A DNA stretch of 64,000 nt from Ovis canadensis (taxonomy: Eukaryota; Chordata; Mammalia; Artiodactyla; Bovidae): the NCBI RefSeq assembly GCF_042477335.2, contig NC_091245.1, forward strand, positions 29,026,501 through 29,090,500, in the 5' to 3' direction. The notes beneath the pieces were generated by a model. The model was not told the DNA's origin, did not search any database, and saw nothing but the letters and a program-made list of their open reading frames with translations. Position numbers and translations under genes: made by a program. Below, piece after piece: positions 1 through 13,400 of the stretch; the first letter of the stretch is position 1, and every line of letters begins with the position of its first letter.

Positions 1-34
1 GACACTTTAACCTCTGAGCCACCAGGGAAGCCCC
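1..34 (-). repeat. Bov-tA SINE remnant cut by window edge
   Basis: Reads ctctgagccaccagggaagc, the complement of the usual Bov-tA head (GGGCTTCCCTGGTGGCTCAG). The rest lies off the left edge. Confidence 0.7.
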
Positions 35-1334
35 TCCCTGAAGCCCCTATTCCACTGCTAATGCCCTGCAGTGAGATCACATCAGGTCCCAGCTCTGCCA
101 CTAAGACATGTGTAAGATCTGAGGTAAGCCACTGCACTACCAAGCCCCTTTCGTGTGTAAGACAGGGCCAAAACATCTCCACTTTACTTTACAAGATAGA
201 CTTGAAGTTCAAAAAAAAAAAAAAAGGTATGAAATCACTGTGTAGACTAGGGAACACTGTACTGTTGTTTTATTTTAAACTACACAACCAGAGTGATTAA
301 AAAAAAAAAAAAAGCTATGCTATGAATACCAAAGATATACCCATAATCATGGTTACCCTAATGTGCGGTTAGATAAGCCAAACAGTAGAAGCTATGGAAA
401 CAGTAGAAAATTCTTTCTTTAAGTAAGGTAGTTGGGAAGTGAACCCAAATAATAAAGCTATCCACAGGTATATATAGGTATCAAATAACATACATGAGAA
501 AGTAGGCACAAAGAGGACAAAGTGAAGAAAAAAAATCACTGGTTCTGAAGGGTAAGACATTCTAAGAGGTAAACTGAATTGAGATTTGAAGAAAGGAAGA
601 GCAAAGCTTGTTTTCTCTCATATCTTAAATTGCTTCCCCAAGACCCAAAGATGCATCAGTCGTTATCCTTCAAACCTAGTTCAGAAATACTTCCTCCAGA
701 AAACCTGTACACCTAAGCCCCTACCTTTAAATGTCCCCAGCCCTTAGTGTTTATACACCTCATCTGACACAGAACTAATAATACAAGGCAATGAGAACAT
801 ATCACCCAACATGAAGTCAGAAAAGGCAGCCTAATGAAAAACAAGCATATGTTTTATTTTTCTTCCTTGAAGCCTAAAAAAGACCTGTTAGTTTAAAACT
901 ATGCACCCAGCCTCGTAGCAGGAATCCACTGGTCCCAGCTCTATCTTCTTAAGCCTCTAGTCGATAAGTAACTTCTTATTTACACAAGTAACTTAACTAC
1001 AGGTCACTTTCAGGAGCTACAAATTATGTAAGGATACAAACCTATAGTATTGAACAGAATTCCAATATCCTAAATAATCTGATTAATACCAGAGGTATAT
1101 CCTACAGGTTTAATATACCTTCTCTGTTACAATAAAATTAACACTTATAAATGAATTAAGTCTGTCTTCCTAGTCTCTCTTAGACTGTAAGTGCCTGACC
1201 GTGAGAACAGTACCATTATTTTGACTTCCAACAAGTTTTTCGTTAGTCAATGTGAAATGTAAGAAACAAACAGAAAAAGCTAGGCGGGGGAGAAGACAGG
1301 ACCTCTACTTCCACCCGACCCATATATTGCCTAC
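35..1334. other. NDC1 intron 16 (partial), no recognised element
   Basis: AT-rich intronic sequence with two short A tracts near 210 and 300. I see no exon matching the missing NDC1 C-terminus, and the small open frames look random. Confidence 0.6.
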
Positions 1335-1435
1335 CTCTTGCAGCGTCAACAAAGTATTAAGAATAGCTGGTAGTGTGGTCTGGACTACGCCAAATCTATC
1401 TTCTGTAAATGATGCTGCTACTAAGTGAGACAGAC
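1335..1435 (-). CDS. NDC1: NDC1 coding exon 16 (residues 568-601), last in window
   Basis: Acceptor CCTCGAG, donor GTAGGC, 101 nt, ending in phase 0. Encodes [20 protein letters not shown] to LLTLQE. The family continues with about 74 more residues, and no matching exon is visible in 1-1334. Confidence 0.95.
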
Positions 1436-4400
1436 CTCGAGGGGAAAAGAAGAAACAAGTTAAAAGTGAATCAAAATTAGGCAAATCCACTTGCAATACC
1501 TCTATTTGAGGATGAATTAATATTCTGAATGTATAAAAGTCTAAATAAAAAAGGGAGTAATAGAATAGAAAAAGAGGCAAAAGGGATGGAAAAGGTACTC
1601 AACTGCAATAGTCTTAAATAAGATGAATCTGACTTATGTTCTAATAGAAAAAAGTTCTTTTAAATAATACTCTGTTTGGCAGTGATAAAGGCTAAGAAAA
1701 CAAAGCCTGATAAGGGGGCAAAGTAAGGACACTTTTCATAGGGTGGTCAGGAAAGGCCTCTCTGAGGAAGTATCATTTAAACATTGAGAAGGTGCTATCT
1801 GTAAGATGAAAAGAAATAGTTCTTTAACAACTAAAACTAAGCTAAATATGTTTAAATATATTAAGCAAGTTACATCAACATAAGGTGATGGTTAAAAAAC
1901 AATCTATTAATTGCAATTTTTTTGAAGTAGAGAAAGAGATGCCAAGAACCCCAGGCTCAATTTCTCCTCTTATATACAAGGAAAATCTCTAAATTAAACT
2001 AAACCTAAATAAAAATTTATCTATATAATACAAACACATAAAATGTATCTGAAAACTCAAAGATTGAGATCAAAGTCCAGAACTGATCTTTCATTAAATA
2101 TCTCAATATAAAATAAATCATTATTGCAGCTCACTGAGACTACTTACCTTCTAATGCCCAAATATGCATTTGGGCATCTGAAAACACAGCCTGAATGGAG
2201 GCCTCTGGGTGCTAAAAGACGACAAAAACATTTAACTCAGTTGCCCAGAAATTATCATTTCATCCAATCAATCATGTAGACTAAAATAATAAAGAATTCA
2301 CAGCTGCCTCTTTAGAGCTAAGACCTGAAATTCTTACACATTATGATTTAACTGCAATAAAGCAATCTGCTACAACTTACTGTGTGACCCCGGCCAAGTA
2401 TCTAAATCTCTATGTGCCTCAGTTTCTCACTTAAAATAAGTTATATTCCCTCAAACCACCTCAGAGGATTAACATAGACATCATTCAAGAGAATGGTTAC
2501 ATGCATGCTCAGTTATTCAGTCATGTCCAACTCTTTGCGACTCCAAGGAGTGTAGCCCACCAGGCTCCTCTGTCCATAGGATTTTCTAGGCAAGAATACT
2601 GGAGTGGGTTGCCATTTCCTTCTCCAAGGGATTGAACCCACCTCTCCTGCATTGCAGGCAGATTCTATACTGCTGAGCCCCCAAGGAAGCCCAAAGAGAA
2701 TGGTTACGAATGCTTTAAAAAAAAAAAAAAAGTACTGCCTAAGTTAAGTACATACTACCTCTCCTAAAGTGTCTACCCTCAACCCCACTACAAAGAAAAA
2801 CCACCCAACAGTCTTTAATACAGCAAGGTATTGTGATGTTGAACAACAACTGGCCTGGGTAAGTGGCTATCGTAATACAGCCAATGAAGCCCATTCACAA
2901 CAATAGCATGTTACATTTCCCAACGTTAAGCAGTGGTGTCTACAACTCCTTATCACACAGCAGATCCACCTGCAAAATCAGAATCTAAGGAAGCATTCAC
3001 TTCCAAGGAAAAAGGAGATCTCATTCAGCTTCTGCTCTGCCCCTTACTGGCTACATGCCCTCAGGCTAGCTACTTGACCCCTCTGAGCCTCCAGCTTCCT
3101 TCTCTGTAAAACAAGGCCAAAAAGACACCTCACAGGAAAGCTGTCAGAATTAAATGAGGGGACAGTTTTTCTAGTAGTCGTGTACAGATGTCAGAGCTAG
3201 ACCATAAAGAAGGCTGAGCACCAAAGAATTGATGCTTTTGAAATTGTGGCACTGGAGAAGACTCTTGAGAATCTCTTAGATAGCAAGCAGATCAAACCAG
3301 TCAATCCTAAAGGAAATCAACCCTGAATATTCACTGGAAGGACTGATGTTGAAGCTCCAATACTTTGGCCACCTGATGCGAAGAGTCAACTCACTGGTAA
3401 AGACTCTGATGCTGGGAAAGATTGAGGGCAGGAGAAGTGTGTGACAGAGTAAGAGATGGTTGGATGGCATCACCAACTCAATGGATGAATTTGAGCAAAC
3501 TCTGGAAGAAAGTGAAGGACACGGAAGCCTGGCATGCTGCAATCCATTGGGGTGGCAAAGAGTCGGACACAACTTAGCAAGTGAAAAGAGCACGGCACAC
3601 AAAAGACAAAAGCTAAGTTTTCTTCCCTTCCTTCTGAAACAAAGCTCTGAAGTAAAACTTCAGACAACTCCTCTTTCTCTTGGTAGAAGATGAGACACCT
3701 TTCTCAGGGGTCGGATGGTTTTCCCAGGGCTCTAATGGAGAGCCTACAGATTATTTCTGGCAAACATTCTTGCTAGTTGCATGGATATTCCCTGCTACCA
3801 CAGTGAAAAGTTTCAAGAACTTGAAAGGATTCTTTGCTGTATGTATCTATATTCTACCAGAGTTACTCAGATCTCTCCCCCCACCAGAGCAGGATCCTCA
3901 AAGAATAAAATGAGTAATGTATGCCAATACAGACTTCACTTCAAGGCATTAATACAAGTGCACTATCAGTTAATAATGCAGAATCTGCAAAAACAGAGAA
4001 GCTAGATTAAAATAATTAAAACAAAAATTCTTTCCCCTACACATGGGCAAAGGTTTTCCTCATCGAAGGATTAACTGACACACAACAGCTGTAGCAGTGA
4101 AAACAGAAATGAATCTTTAGCTTCTACCTCTGAGATTTACTCTCCTACAGCAGCTGGGGCAGCTGACAGACAAGCTGGAAAGTCATTTACTTTGTGGCCT
4201 AAATTACAACTTTAATCCAACACCAGTTTAACACCTGCAGTCTAACCCAGTTATCTCTCTTCTGAAAACCAAACTGGCCACAACGATGTCAGCAGGACAA
4301 TGAGCCATGAAGGATCGCCACAGATTTGCTCAATTTGCAGGAAGGGGCCACATCTTGGCACAAAGCTGCCTGCAGCCAAGAGACCCAGAAGGCCACCGAG

Positions 4401-7400
4401 CCCAGCCTCAGGAAGTCACTGATGGGAGATGCCTGTCTAGGTCAGGTACTATTTAAAGGGAGGTTTAGTGAAGCATGATGCCAAGCTGTTTGGCGTGCTA
4501 GGATCAAGCTAAATATTGAAAAGTCTAATCTTATTTGCTACTTCATTTCTTATTTTGTTTTCTCTCCCCCCACTCCCAATGTTATAACTACATACTCTTA
4601 CCTTACTGAAAAAATACATTATCAGCACTCGTTTTGATAAGAAATTCTTAACCTGAGATGGAAAAAAAGGGAAGAATTATCACATGAACAGTTCGATGCT
4701 ACTCAAATATAATATTACACATTTCCAGGTTCTTCCAGACACTAACTTAAATGAAACACATCACACTTTACAAAGAAAGGTAAGGTAAGCCACGTAAGTA
4801 AATACCTTTGTACTATAAATTGGGTAACCAAGACAGGCCATCTAATCTAAACTGCACTCCCATGTACACATGTCTAGCCTTCAAATTAGAGCCCTGTCAT
4901 AATCAAAAAGTAGTTCTGGTGATATTTCCTAAAACCATATTCTTTCTCAATTCTCTACAACTGTCCTACCCTTTAACCTCTTAATATTAATGCCAAAAAA
5001 GAGCATGTTTCCTCTATCAAAAAAAAAAAACAAAAAACAGCTCTTAAGACAGAAGTAGTTTTCTACTAGTTGACATTTACAAGGAAAATAATTTTCTCAG
5101 TATTAAGTTAAAAGCTACATAACCCAACTGACTTGAAAGTAAATTCATGACATAGTAGTACTTACACACATAGAGCCATAGGTGCTGCTGGAGTTTTGTA
5201 AAATGCCTTCAGTTCTGCCCTCTCTATTAACTGAGCATTCATCAACAAACATGTTGTTATTTCTCCCACCTTAAAAAATAAAACCCTTCCCTGACCTCTC
5301 AACTTCCCCCAGCTATTCGCCCATTTCTCTGGTCCCCTTACAGTCAATCTCCTTGAAAGATGTAGCTTCTCTGTGTCTTCCAATTCCTCTCCCAGTCTCT
5401 CTGGGACCCACGCCAGTCAGGTATTCCTTGCTACTACTCCACCCAATAGCTCTCGTCAAGGACTCAATGACCTCCATATTCCTGGCACACCAGTTCATTT
5501 TTAGTTTGAACCTCATGCTTCTTTTCAGATATAGCAGCATCTTTTCTTTTCAGCAGCATCTGACACTTCTGTCTGAAACACCCTTTTCTTGGTTCTTTCT
5601 CACCTTAATGGTGCTCGGTCTCCGTTGCTATTCCTCCTCATCTCCCAGACTTTGTCACCAAAGGGTTCCAGTTCTTGCATCTCTTTTCTTCTATATCTAC
5701 ACTCTCCAATAATTTGCATGGAGTCTCATGGCTTTCACGCTCTGATGACTTCCAGAATTTCAATTCTAACCTGGACTTTCCCTAGACTCCAGATACATGT
5801 CTAATATCTTATTCAGTATTTTCACTGGATTGTCTAGTATCTCAAAATTGCTATGTCTAAAATCAGACTCATGATTCCCTACCTCGTCTCTATCAAATCT
5901 CTTTTCCAGAATCATCAGAAAGTTGCAACTCAATAAACTGCAACTACATTGTTTCAGATCCTCGGGCCAAAGCTTCAGAATCAACACTGGTTCTTTCACA
6001 CCACAACTAAACCATAAGCAAATCCTATCATACCTATCTTCAAAATACACCCCAACTTTGATCACATTTTACAGTCTCCATCACCATCACTCAGGTCATT
6101 GATACCATCATCCAGATCCCATTACCAGGTCACCAGATTACTCTAACAGCTTTACTACTATCTCTCTGCTTCCACTCCTGCCCCCTGAGGATCTAGTCTC
6201 AACACAGCAGTACTTTCAAAATGTAAGGTTACATCATGTCATTCTTGTGGGTAAAACCATGCAGTAGTCATCCATGTCATTCAGAGAAAATTTCAGTCTT
6301 TAAAACAGCTAATGAGCCTGACAAACTGTTCCAGGTGCCTGCTACCTCATCTCACCACGCAGAACTATAATACACGTGCTTGCTCAGCTATCTGCCCTCA
6401 GTTCAGTTCATTCAGTTGCTCAGTCGTGTCCAGCTCTTTGCGATCCCATGAATCGCAGCATGCCAGGCCTCCCTGTCCATCACCAACTCCTGGAGTCTAC
6501 CAAAACCCGTGTCCATTGAGTCAGTGATGCCATCCAGCCATTTCATCCTCTGTCGTCCCCTTCTCCTCCTGCCCTCAATCCCTCCTAGCATCAGGGTCTT
6601 TTCCAATGAATCAACTCTTCACATGAGGTGGCCAAAGTATTGCAGTTTTAGCTTCAGCATCAGTCCTTCCAATGAACACCCAGGACTGATCTCCTTTAGG
6701 ATGGACTGGTTGGATCTCCTTACAGTCCAAGGGACTCTCAAGAGTCTCCTCCAACACCACAGTTCAAAAGCATCAATTCTTCGGCGCTTAGCCTTCTTCA
6801 CAGTCCAACTCTCACATCCATACATGACCACTGGAAAAACCATAGCCTTGACTAGGCGGACCTTTGTTGGCAAAGCGATGTCTCTGCTTTTCAATATGCT
6901 ATCTAGGTTGGTCATCTTTCCTTCCAAGGAGTAAGCATCTTTTAATTCCATGGCTGCAATCACCATCTGCAGTGATTTTGGAGCCCAGAAAAATAAAGTC
7001 TGACACTGTTTCCACTGTTTCCCCATCTATTTCCCATGAAGTGATGGGACCAGATGCCATGATCTTAGTTTTCTGAATGTTGAGCTTTAAGCCAAGTTTT
7101 TCACTCTCCTCCTTCACTTTCATCAAGAAGCTTTTTAGTTCCTCTTCACTTTCTGCCATAAGGGTGGTGTCGTCTGCATATCTGTGGTTATTGATATTTC
7201 TCCCAGCAATGTAAACATACAGTCAGGGACTTTTGTTTGCTGTTTTCCCAGTATCTAAAAACACACCCAATGTATATGAAGAAATCAATAAATACCTCTT
7301 AAATGAAAAAATTCATAGATCAAAGGCATTGATTGCATTAGGTTAAGCCATATGAACTTGTAATTTGTATAACTCAAAACCAAATACTAATAACTTCATA

Positions 7401-10400
7401 TGGGTCAATTTAATATATGAAGCATCCCCAAAGTTCTATTTATTCCTGATGGCTTACTTATGTGAGATCCTTGATGTTCTCAATGCTATATGTAAATATA
7501 AATCCTATGCCCATATCATCCTACCTGTTCACGTTTATTCTGGATCCATGAGTAAATCACACTGGGCTGTCTCACTGTCTTACCCTCAGCACTAACAGAG
7601 GTAGATGGAGAAGGGTTAGAAAATTCAGTCATTTGCTGATCTACAAAAAAAAAAAAAAAAAGAACCAAGAAGGCAAAAACTTAGGCTATATGATTCTCTG
7701 CAGCTATGACATTTCAAATTTTAGAAAATAAACAGTCCTCACCAGAAGCTGAAGTCCATAATCTTGGCCCTCTTCTTGTGAGCTGAGGACTTTGAGGTGA
7801 CCCATAGCTTGTGTTTACATCAAAAATTCCAGCCATCCGGTTCACTACACTAGAGCCAAATGGGGTGGCCAGGGGACTTGAAACATCAGGTGTAGATAAC
7901 TTTGAGGAGAACAGTGATGTCTTAATTAATGATGGCATTGAAGTCCGAGGCATCTGGCTAGATTTGGGGGTCTGAAATGCAATTTCTTCTGTAAAAGAAC
8001 AGATCCAGTGCTGAGAAGAGGCAATCTGATCGAAGTAGGCCAGAGAGGAGGTTCTCAAATTCTACACATCTCAATTCTTTGTTTAACTCATTTAACCAAG
8101 ACTCAGTAGATTGTTTCCACCTAGGTTTACAATTTCAACACCCAGATTTTACTACTCCAACTTGGTGACCACTTAAGGAGCTTATACATCTTCTTCTGTC
8201 AGACTGGTTCAGCCTCTCTCGGTTTTTTACCCTAAACAGATATCTTCATCTTCAAGGTAAATTTCTCCAACTCTAAGCTGCACTGAATGAATTTATATTT
8301 TATATTTTATTTTTAAATGGCAACAACTTTATTGCATTAGTATATGCCCTGGGTTACTGTATATTCTTACTGTAACCATTACTTGGCTAAATCAAATCTA
8401 TAGTGTGAAAATGTACAGAGCACTAACCTTATCTCATTTTCCGCAGAGTTCTTTAAAGTTAACAAAAGTCACACCAGTGATTAACTTGTCCAGGTATCTA
8501 CACATCTGTTCTGTAAACAGCTTCTTCAAAAATTATCTTATAACTCTACCAATTATACAGTCTCTTATACCAATTATACAGATACAATAATATCCTTCTG
8601 CCATTCCAGCACAAAGCACAAAGACAATAAATTATACTAGTATTCTATCTTTTTAATAAAACTGGCATAAGACACTAAACATTTATAAGAACCAAATTTT
8701 TACTACATGACTTTTTAAGAGTAAATGACAATAAGAAATAGCTAAAGAATCAATTTAAAAATTAAAACTGGTGGGGTTTTTTGTTTTTTAATATATTTTT
8801 TTAAATTCTATTTATTTATTTGACTTCGCCAAGTCTTAGCTCCCACACTCAGGATCTTTGATCTTCATTGCAGCATGTGGGATCTACTTCCCCAACCAGG
8901 GATTGAACCCAGGTCCCCTGAATTAGGAGCACAGTCCTGGTCACCAGACCACCACGAAGTTCCAAGATCAGTGCTTTTAAGTTTTGTAATTATTCCTCAA
9001 AATAAAGGCAAATTCTGACTGATGGGATATGACAACCATTTAAAGAAATGACTAATCCATATTTGCTCAGCCCCAGGACCCCCACCTCAGAATTACAATG
9101 ATCTTTCTAAAATGCTAATTTAATGAAACTATAACTATTCAAATCCTCTAATGGCTCCACATCTTTCAGGACCAACTTTAAACTCCTCCTTTCATTATCA
9201 AGCATCACCCTACTCCTTCAGACTTCCTTTTAATAGTTACACTGTCTTGTCATCGTTTGTGTGCCTCCCACTAAAAGGTCAGGCCCAAGAATGTTTCTGC
9301 ATCTTTGACTCTCTGGTAGTGCTTGGTACGTGGCAGTCATTCAGTGAATACTTGTTGAATAAATAAATGCTAATCTGAATGTTGACAACATCTGAAACAC
9401 AGTAGAATCTTTTAAAACATGACATCCATGAACTTATCTAAATCACTTTTCTTCTGCAATCTCTTTGTTTGTGGTCTATAAAGCCAGCAGAATAATGAAA
9501 TCAAAGTCGGAGATATGTTTCCTTTGGCCCATATAGTGATTTTTTTACATATCAAGATTAGTTGTCAATGTTTAAAAAGTGATAGATTTCCCCCAAAACT
9601 TATTCAGCTATCTCTTTAAAAGAAAAAAAGAAAAAGACCAGAAGTTCAGATTGTTGTTGTTCAGTCACTCAGTCCTACTCTTTGCCCCACGGACTGCAGT
9701 ACACCAGGCTTCCCTGTCCATCACCATCTCCCGGAGTTTGCTCAAACACATGACCATCGAGTCGGTGATGCCATCCAACCATCTCATCCTCTGTTGTCCC
9801 CCTCTCCTCCTGTCTTCAATCTTTCCAAGCATCAGGGTCTTTTCCAATGAGTCAGCTCTTCAAACCAGCTGGCCAAAGTATTGGAACTTCAGCATCAGTC
9901 CTTCCAATGAATATTCAGGATTGATTTCCTTTAGGACTGACTGGTTTGATCTCCATGCTGTCTAAGGGACTCTCAAGACTCTTCTCCAACATCACAGTTT
10001 GAAAGCATCAATTCTTCAGTGCTCAGCCTTCTTTATGGTTCAACTCTCACATCTATACACAACTACTGGAAAAACCATAGCTTTGACTATAAGGACCTTT
10101 GTCGGCAAAGTGATATCTCTGCTTTTTAACATGCTATGTTTGTCATAGCTTTTCTTCCAAGGAGCAAGTGTCTTTTAACTTTATGGCTACAGTCACTATC
10201 TGCAGTGATTCTGGAGCCCAAGAAAATAAAGTCTGTCACTGTTACCATTGTGTCCCCATCTATTTGCCATTAAGTGGGAGACGGTGATGGACAGGGAGGC
10301 CTGGCATGCTGCAATTCACAGGGTCGCAAAGAGTCGGACATGACTGAGTGACTGAATTGAACTGAACTGATGGGACTGGATGCCATGATCTTAGTTTTTT

Positions 10401-13400
10401 GAATGTTGAGTTTTAAGCCAGCTTTTTCACTCTCCTCTTTCACCTTCATCAAGAGGCTTTTTAGTTCCTCTTCACTTTCTGCCATAAGGGTGGTGTCATC
10501 AGCATATCTGAGGTTATTGATATTTCTCCTGGCAATCTTGATTCCAGCTTGTGCTTTATCCAGACTGGCATTTCACATGATATACTCTGCATATAAGTTA
10601 AATAAGCAGGATGACAATATACAGCTTTGACATACTCCTTTCCCAATTTGGAACCAGTCTGTTGTTCTTGGTTCTAACTGCTGCTTCTTGACCCACATCC
10701 AGATTTCTCAGGAGACAGGTAAGGTGGTCTGGTATTCCCAGCTCTTTAAGAATTTTCCACAGTTTGTTGTGATCCACACAGTCAAAGGCTTTAGAATAGT
10801 CACTGAAGCAGAAGTATATGTTTTTCTGGAATTCTCATGCTTTTTCTGTGATCCAGTAGATCTTGGCAATTTGATCTCTGGTTCCTCTGCCTTTTCTAAA
10901 CCCAACTTGTTTATCTGAAAGTTCTCGATTCACATACTGTTAAAGCCTAGCTTGAAGGATCTTGAGTATTACCTTGCTAGCATGTGAAATGAGTGCAACT
11001 GTGCAATAGTTTGAACATTCTCTGGCATTCTTTCTTTGGGACTGGAATGAAAACTGACTTTTTCCAGTCCTGTGGCCACTACTGAGTTTTCCAAATTTGC
11101 TGGCATATTGAGTACAGCACTTTCACAGCATATTCTCTTAGGATTTGAAATAGCTCAGCTGGAATTCCATCACCTCCACTAGCTTTGTTCATAGTGATGT
11201 TTCCTAAGGCCCACTTGACTTTGTACTCCAGGATATCTGGCTCTAGATGAGTAATTACACCATCACGGTTATCTGGGCTGTTAAGATTTTTTTGTATAGT
11301 TCTTCTGTATATTCTTGCCCCCTTGTCTTAATATCTTTGCTTCTGTTAGGTCCATACCGCTTCTGTCTTTTATCATGCCCATCCTTGCATGAAATGTTCC
11401 CTTGATATCTGCAATTTTCCTGAAGAGATCTCTAGTCTTTCACATTCTACTGTTTTCCTGTATTTCTTTGCACTGTTGACTTAGGAAAGTTTTCTTACCT
11501 CTCTTTACTGTTCTATGGAACTCTGCATTCAGATGGGTATATCTTTCCTTTTCTCCTTTGCCTTTTGTTTCTCTTTTTTTCTCAGTTATTTGTAAGGCCT
11601 CCTTAGACAATCATCTTGCATTTTTGCATTTCTTCTTCTTGGGGATGGTTTTGATAACTGCCTCCTGTACAATGTTACAAACCTCCAGTATCAGAAGTTC
11701 AGATACTGGGCCCAAATTCTCACATGGGAACCATGGATCAAAGCTAACCCATAGTTTTCCGTTTCAGATGAAGCTTATGCCCCCAAGTTTACCATGGTCC
11801 TCACCCAGCTAGTTCTGCCCATTTTCTTTAAGTGCCTGGCTCCCAAGGCCATCAGAACATTAAGTCTTTTTCTCAGTCTTACATTCCTAAGTATCACCTA
11901 CTAAAGGTGTTTCATAAAATAGCATAGGTTCCTCCACCTCTACTTCTTCCTCTCGGCTTTCATCTTTCGAACATTTAGCTACCTTAAAACAATGAATGTG
12001 ACACCCCCATCCCTAAACCACTGAGTCACTTCAGTTACTTCTCTCTGGCACTCCAGCAATTTTTTACCTCTGGGATACTGCAATCAGAACAGCATCCACT
12101 ACTACTTGTAAAGATTCACTTGGCTCTGGGAGAAGGCAATGGCACCCTACTCCAGTACTCTTGCCTGGAAAATCCCATGGATGGAGAAGCCTGGTAGGCT
12201 GCAGTCCCTGGGATCACTGAGGATCAGACATGACTGAGCAACTTCACTTTCACTTTTCACTTTCATGCATTGGAGAAGGAAATGGCAACCCACTCCAGTG
12301 TTCTTGCCTGGAGAATCCCAGGGACGGGGGAGCTTAGTGGGCTGCCGTCTATGGGGTCGCACAGAGTCGGACACGACTGAAGCGACTTAGCAGCAGCAGC
12401 AGCAGGCTAAACTGAAGTCTTCTGGTTAATGATCAACATGTGTTAGCCTTTTTAACACTACCACCACAATGAACTTAATTTTTTCAATCTACAATGATAC
12501 TCAGGCTGCCTTCTTGGTTCAGTACAATATCCCATATATTGGATCAATTCTGCCTACAAATATATACTTCACACTTACATACAACTTAATCCTTAGATTA
12601 ACTACTGTTATCTTTCTTAGGAAATAGAATGTAGAATGCTTTCCCCTCTCTTAGTAGTGTAAGGAGTTACCTGGAGAATTCGATTTCTTAGGTTCCGCTG
12701 GGTACGATGAAGACATCACTCTCCCATTCGTAGCAGCAGCTTCTTGGTAGAGCACAAGTTTCTGAGTCATATCATTTAAAAGATTCAAACACTCTCTTGA
12801 AATTGCTGTCCAATTGTGGGGATGTCCACCTAAGAGGTCCAAAAATACCAGCTTTTAAAATAAAGATAATCTTATAGTATCCTCTCAAAATGGGGAGAAA
12901 TATCAATGAGACATGCTTACTACACTTTGCATGAAAAGGCCTACTTTTCTACTATTAAGCCAATATTTATACTCAAGCCATCTAGTAACAGAAATTCCAT
13001 AAATATTTGGGTGAAATAATTTTCCTAAGTCTACAAAACAAAATTTGCTATTTTACCATTAAAAAACAACAACAACAACAAAACTCTCAAATTGATTGCC
13101 AAAATAAAGCCAAACACAGGAGCACGATTTGAGTGAAACAGACCCAGGTTACTTCACTAGCAATACTGAATGGACCAAAGACTAAGGCACTGACCATGTC
13201 TAATGAGATGCACCCCATGGCCCCCGTGACCCCTAAACTGCTGTGGCTGGCCTGCTGTGCTTCCCTACATTTTCATTTGCAAAAGAGCCCCTATCTGCTA
13301 TTGTATCTACAGAAGTGACAAATTATTTGATAGTGATCATACTTTATCCTTAGAGGGTTTATGAATCTGCTATCCTACTAATCTAAACTACTGTGATCCA

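Noticed and set aside
7578..7583. Splice donor GTAAGA that would end exon 13 early
   Set aside because: NDC1 similarity continues through it ([12 protein letters not shown]) to a donor at 7524 that also restores the phase needed for exon 14.
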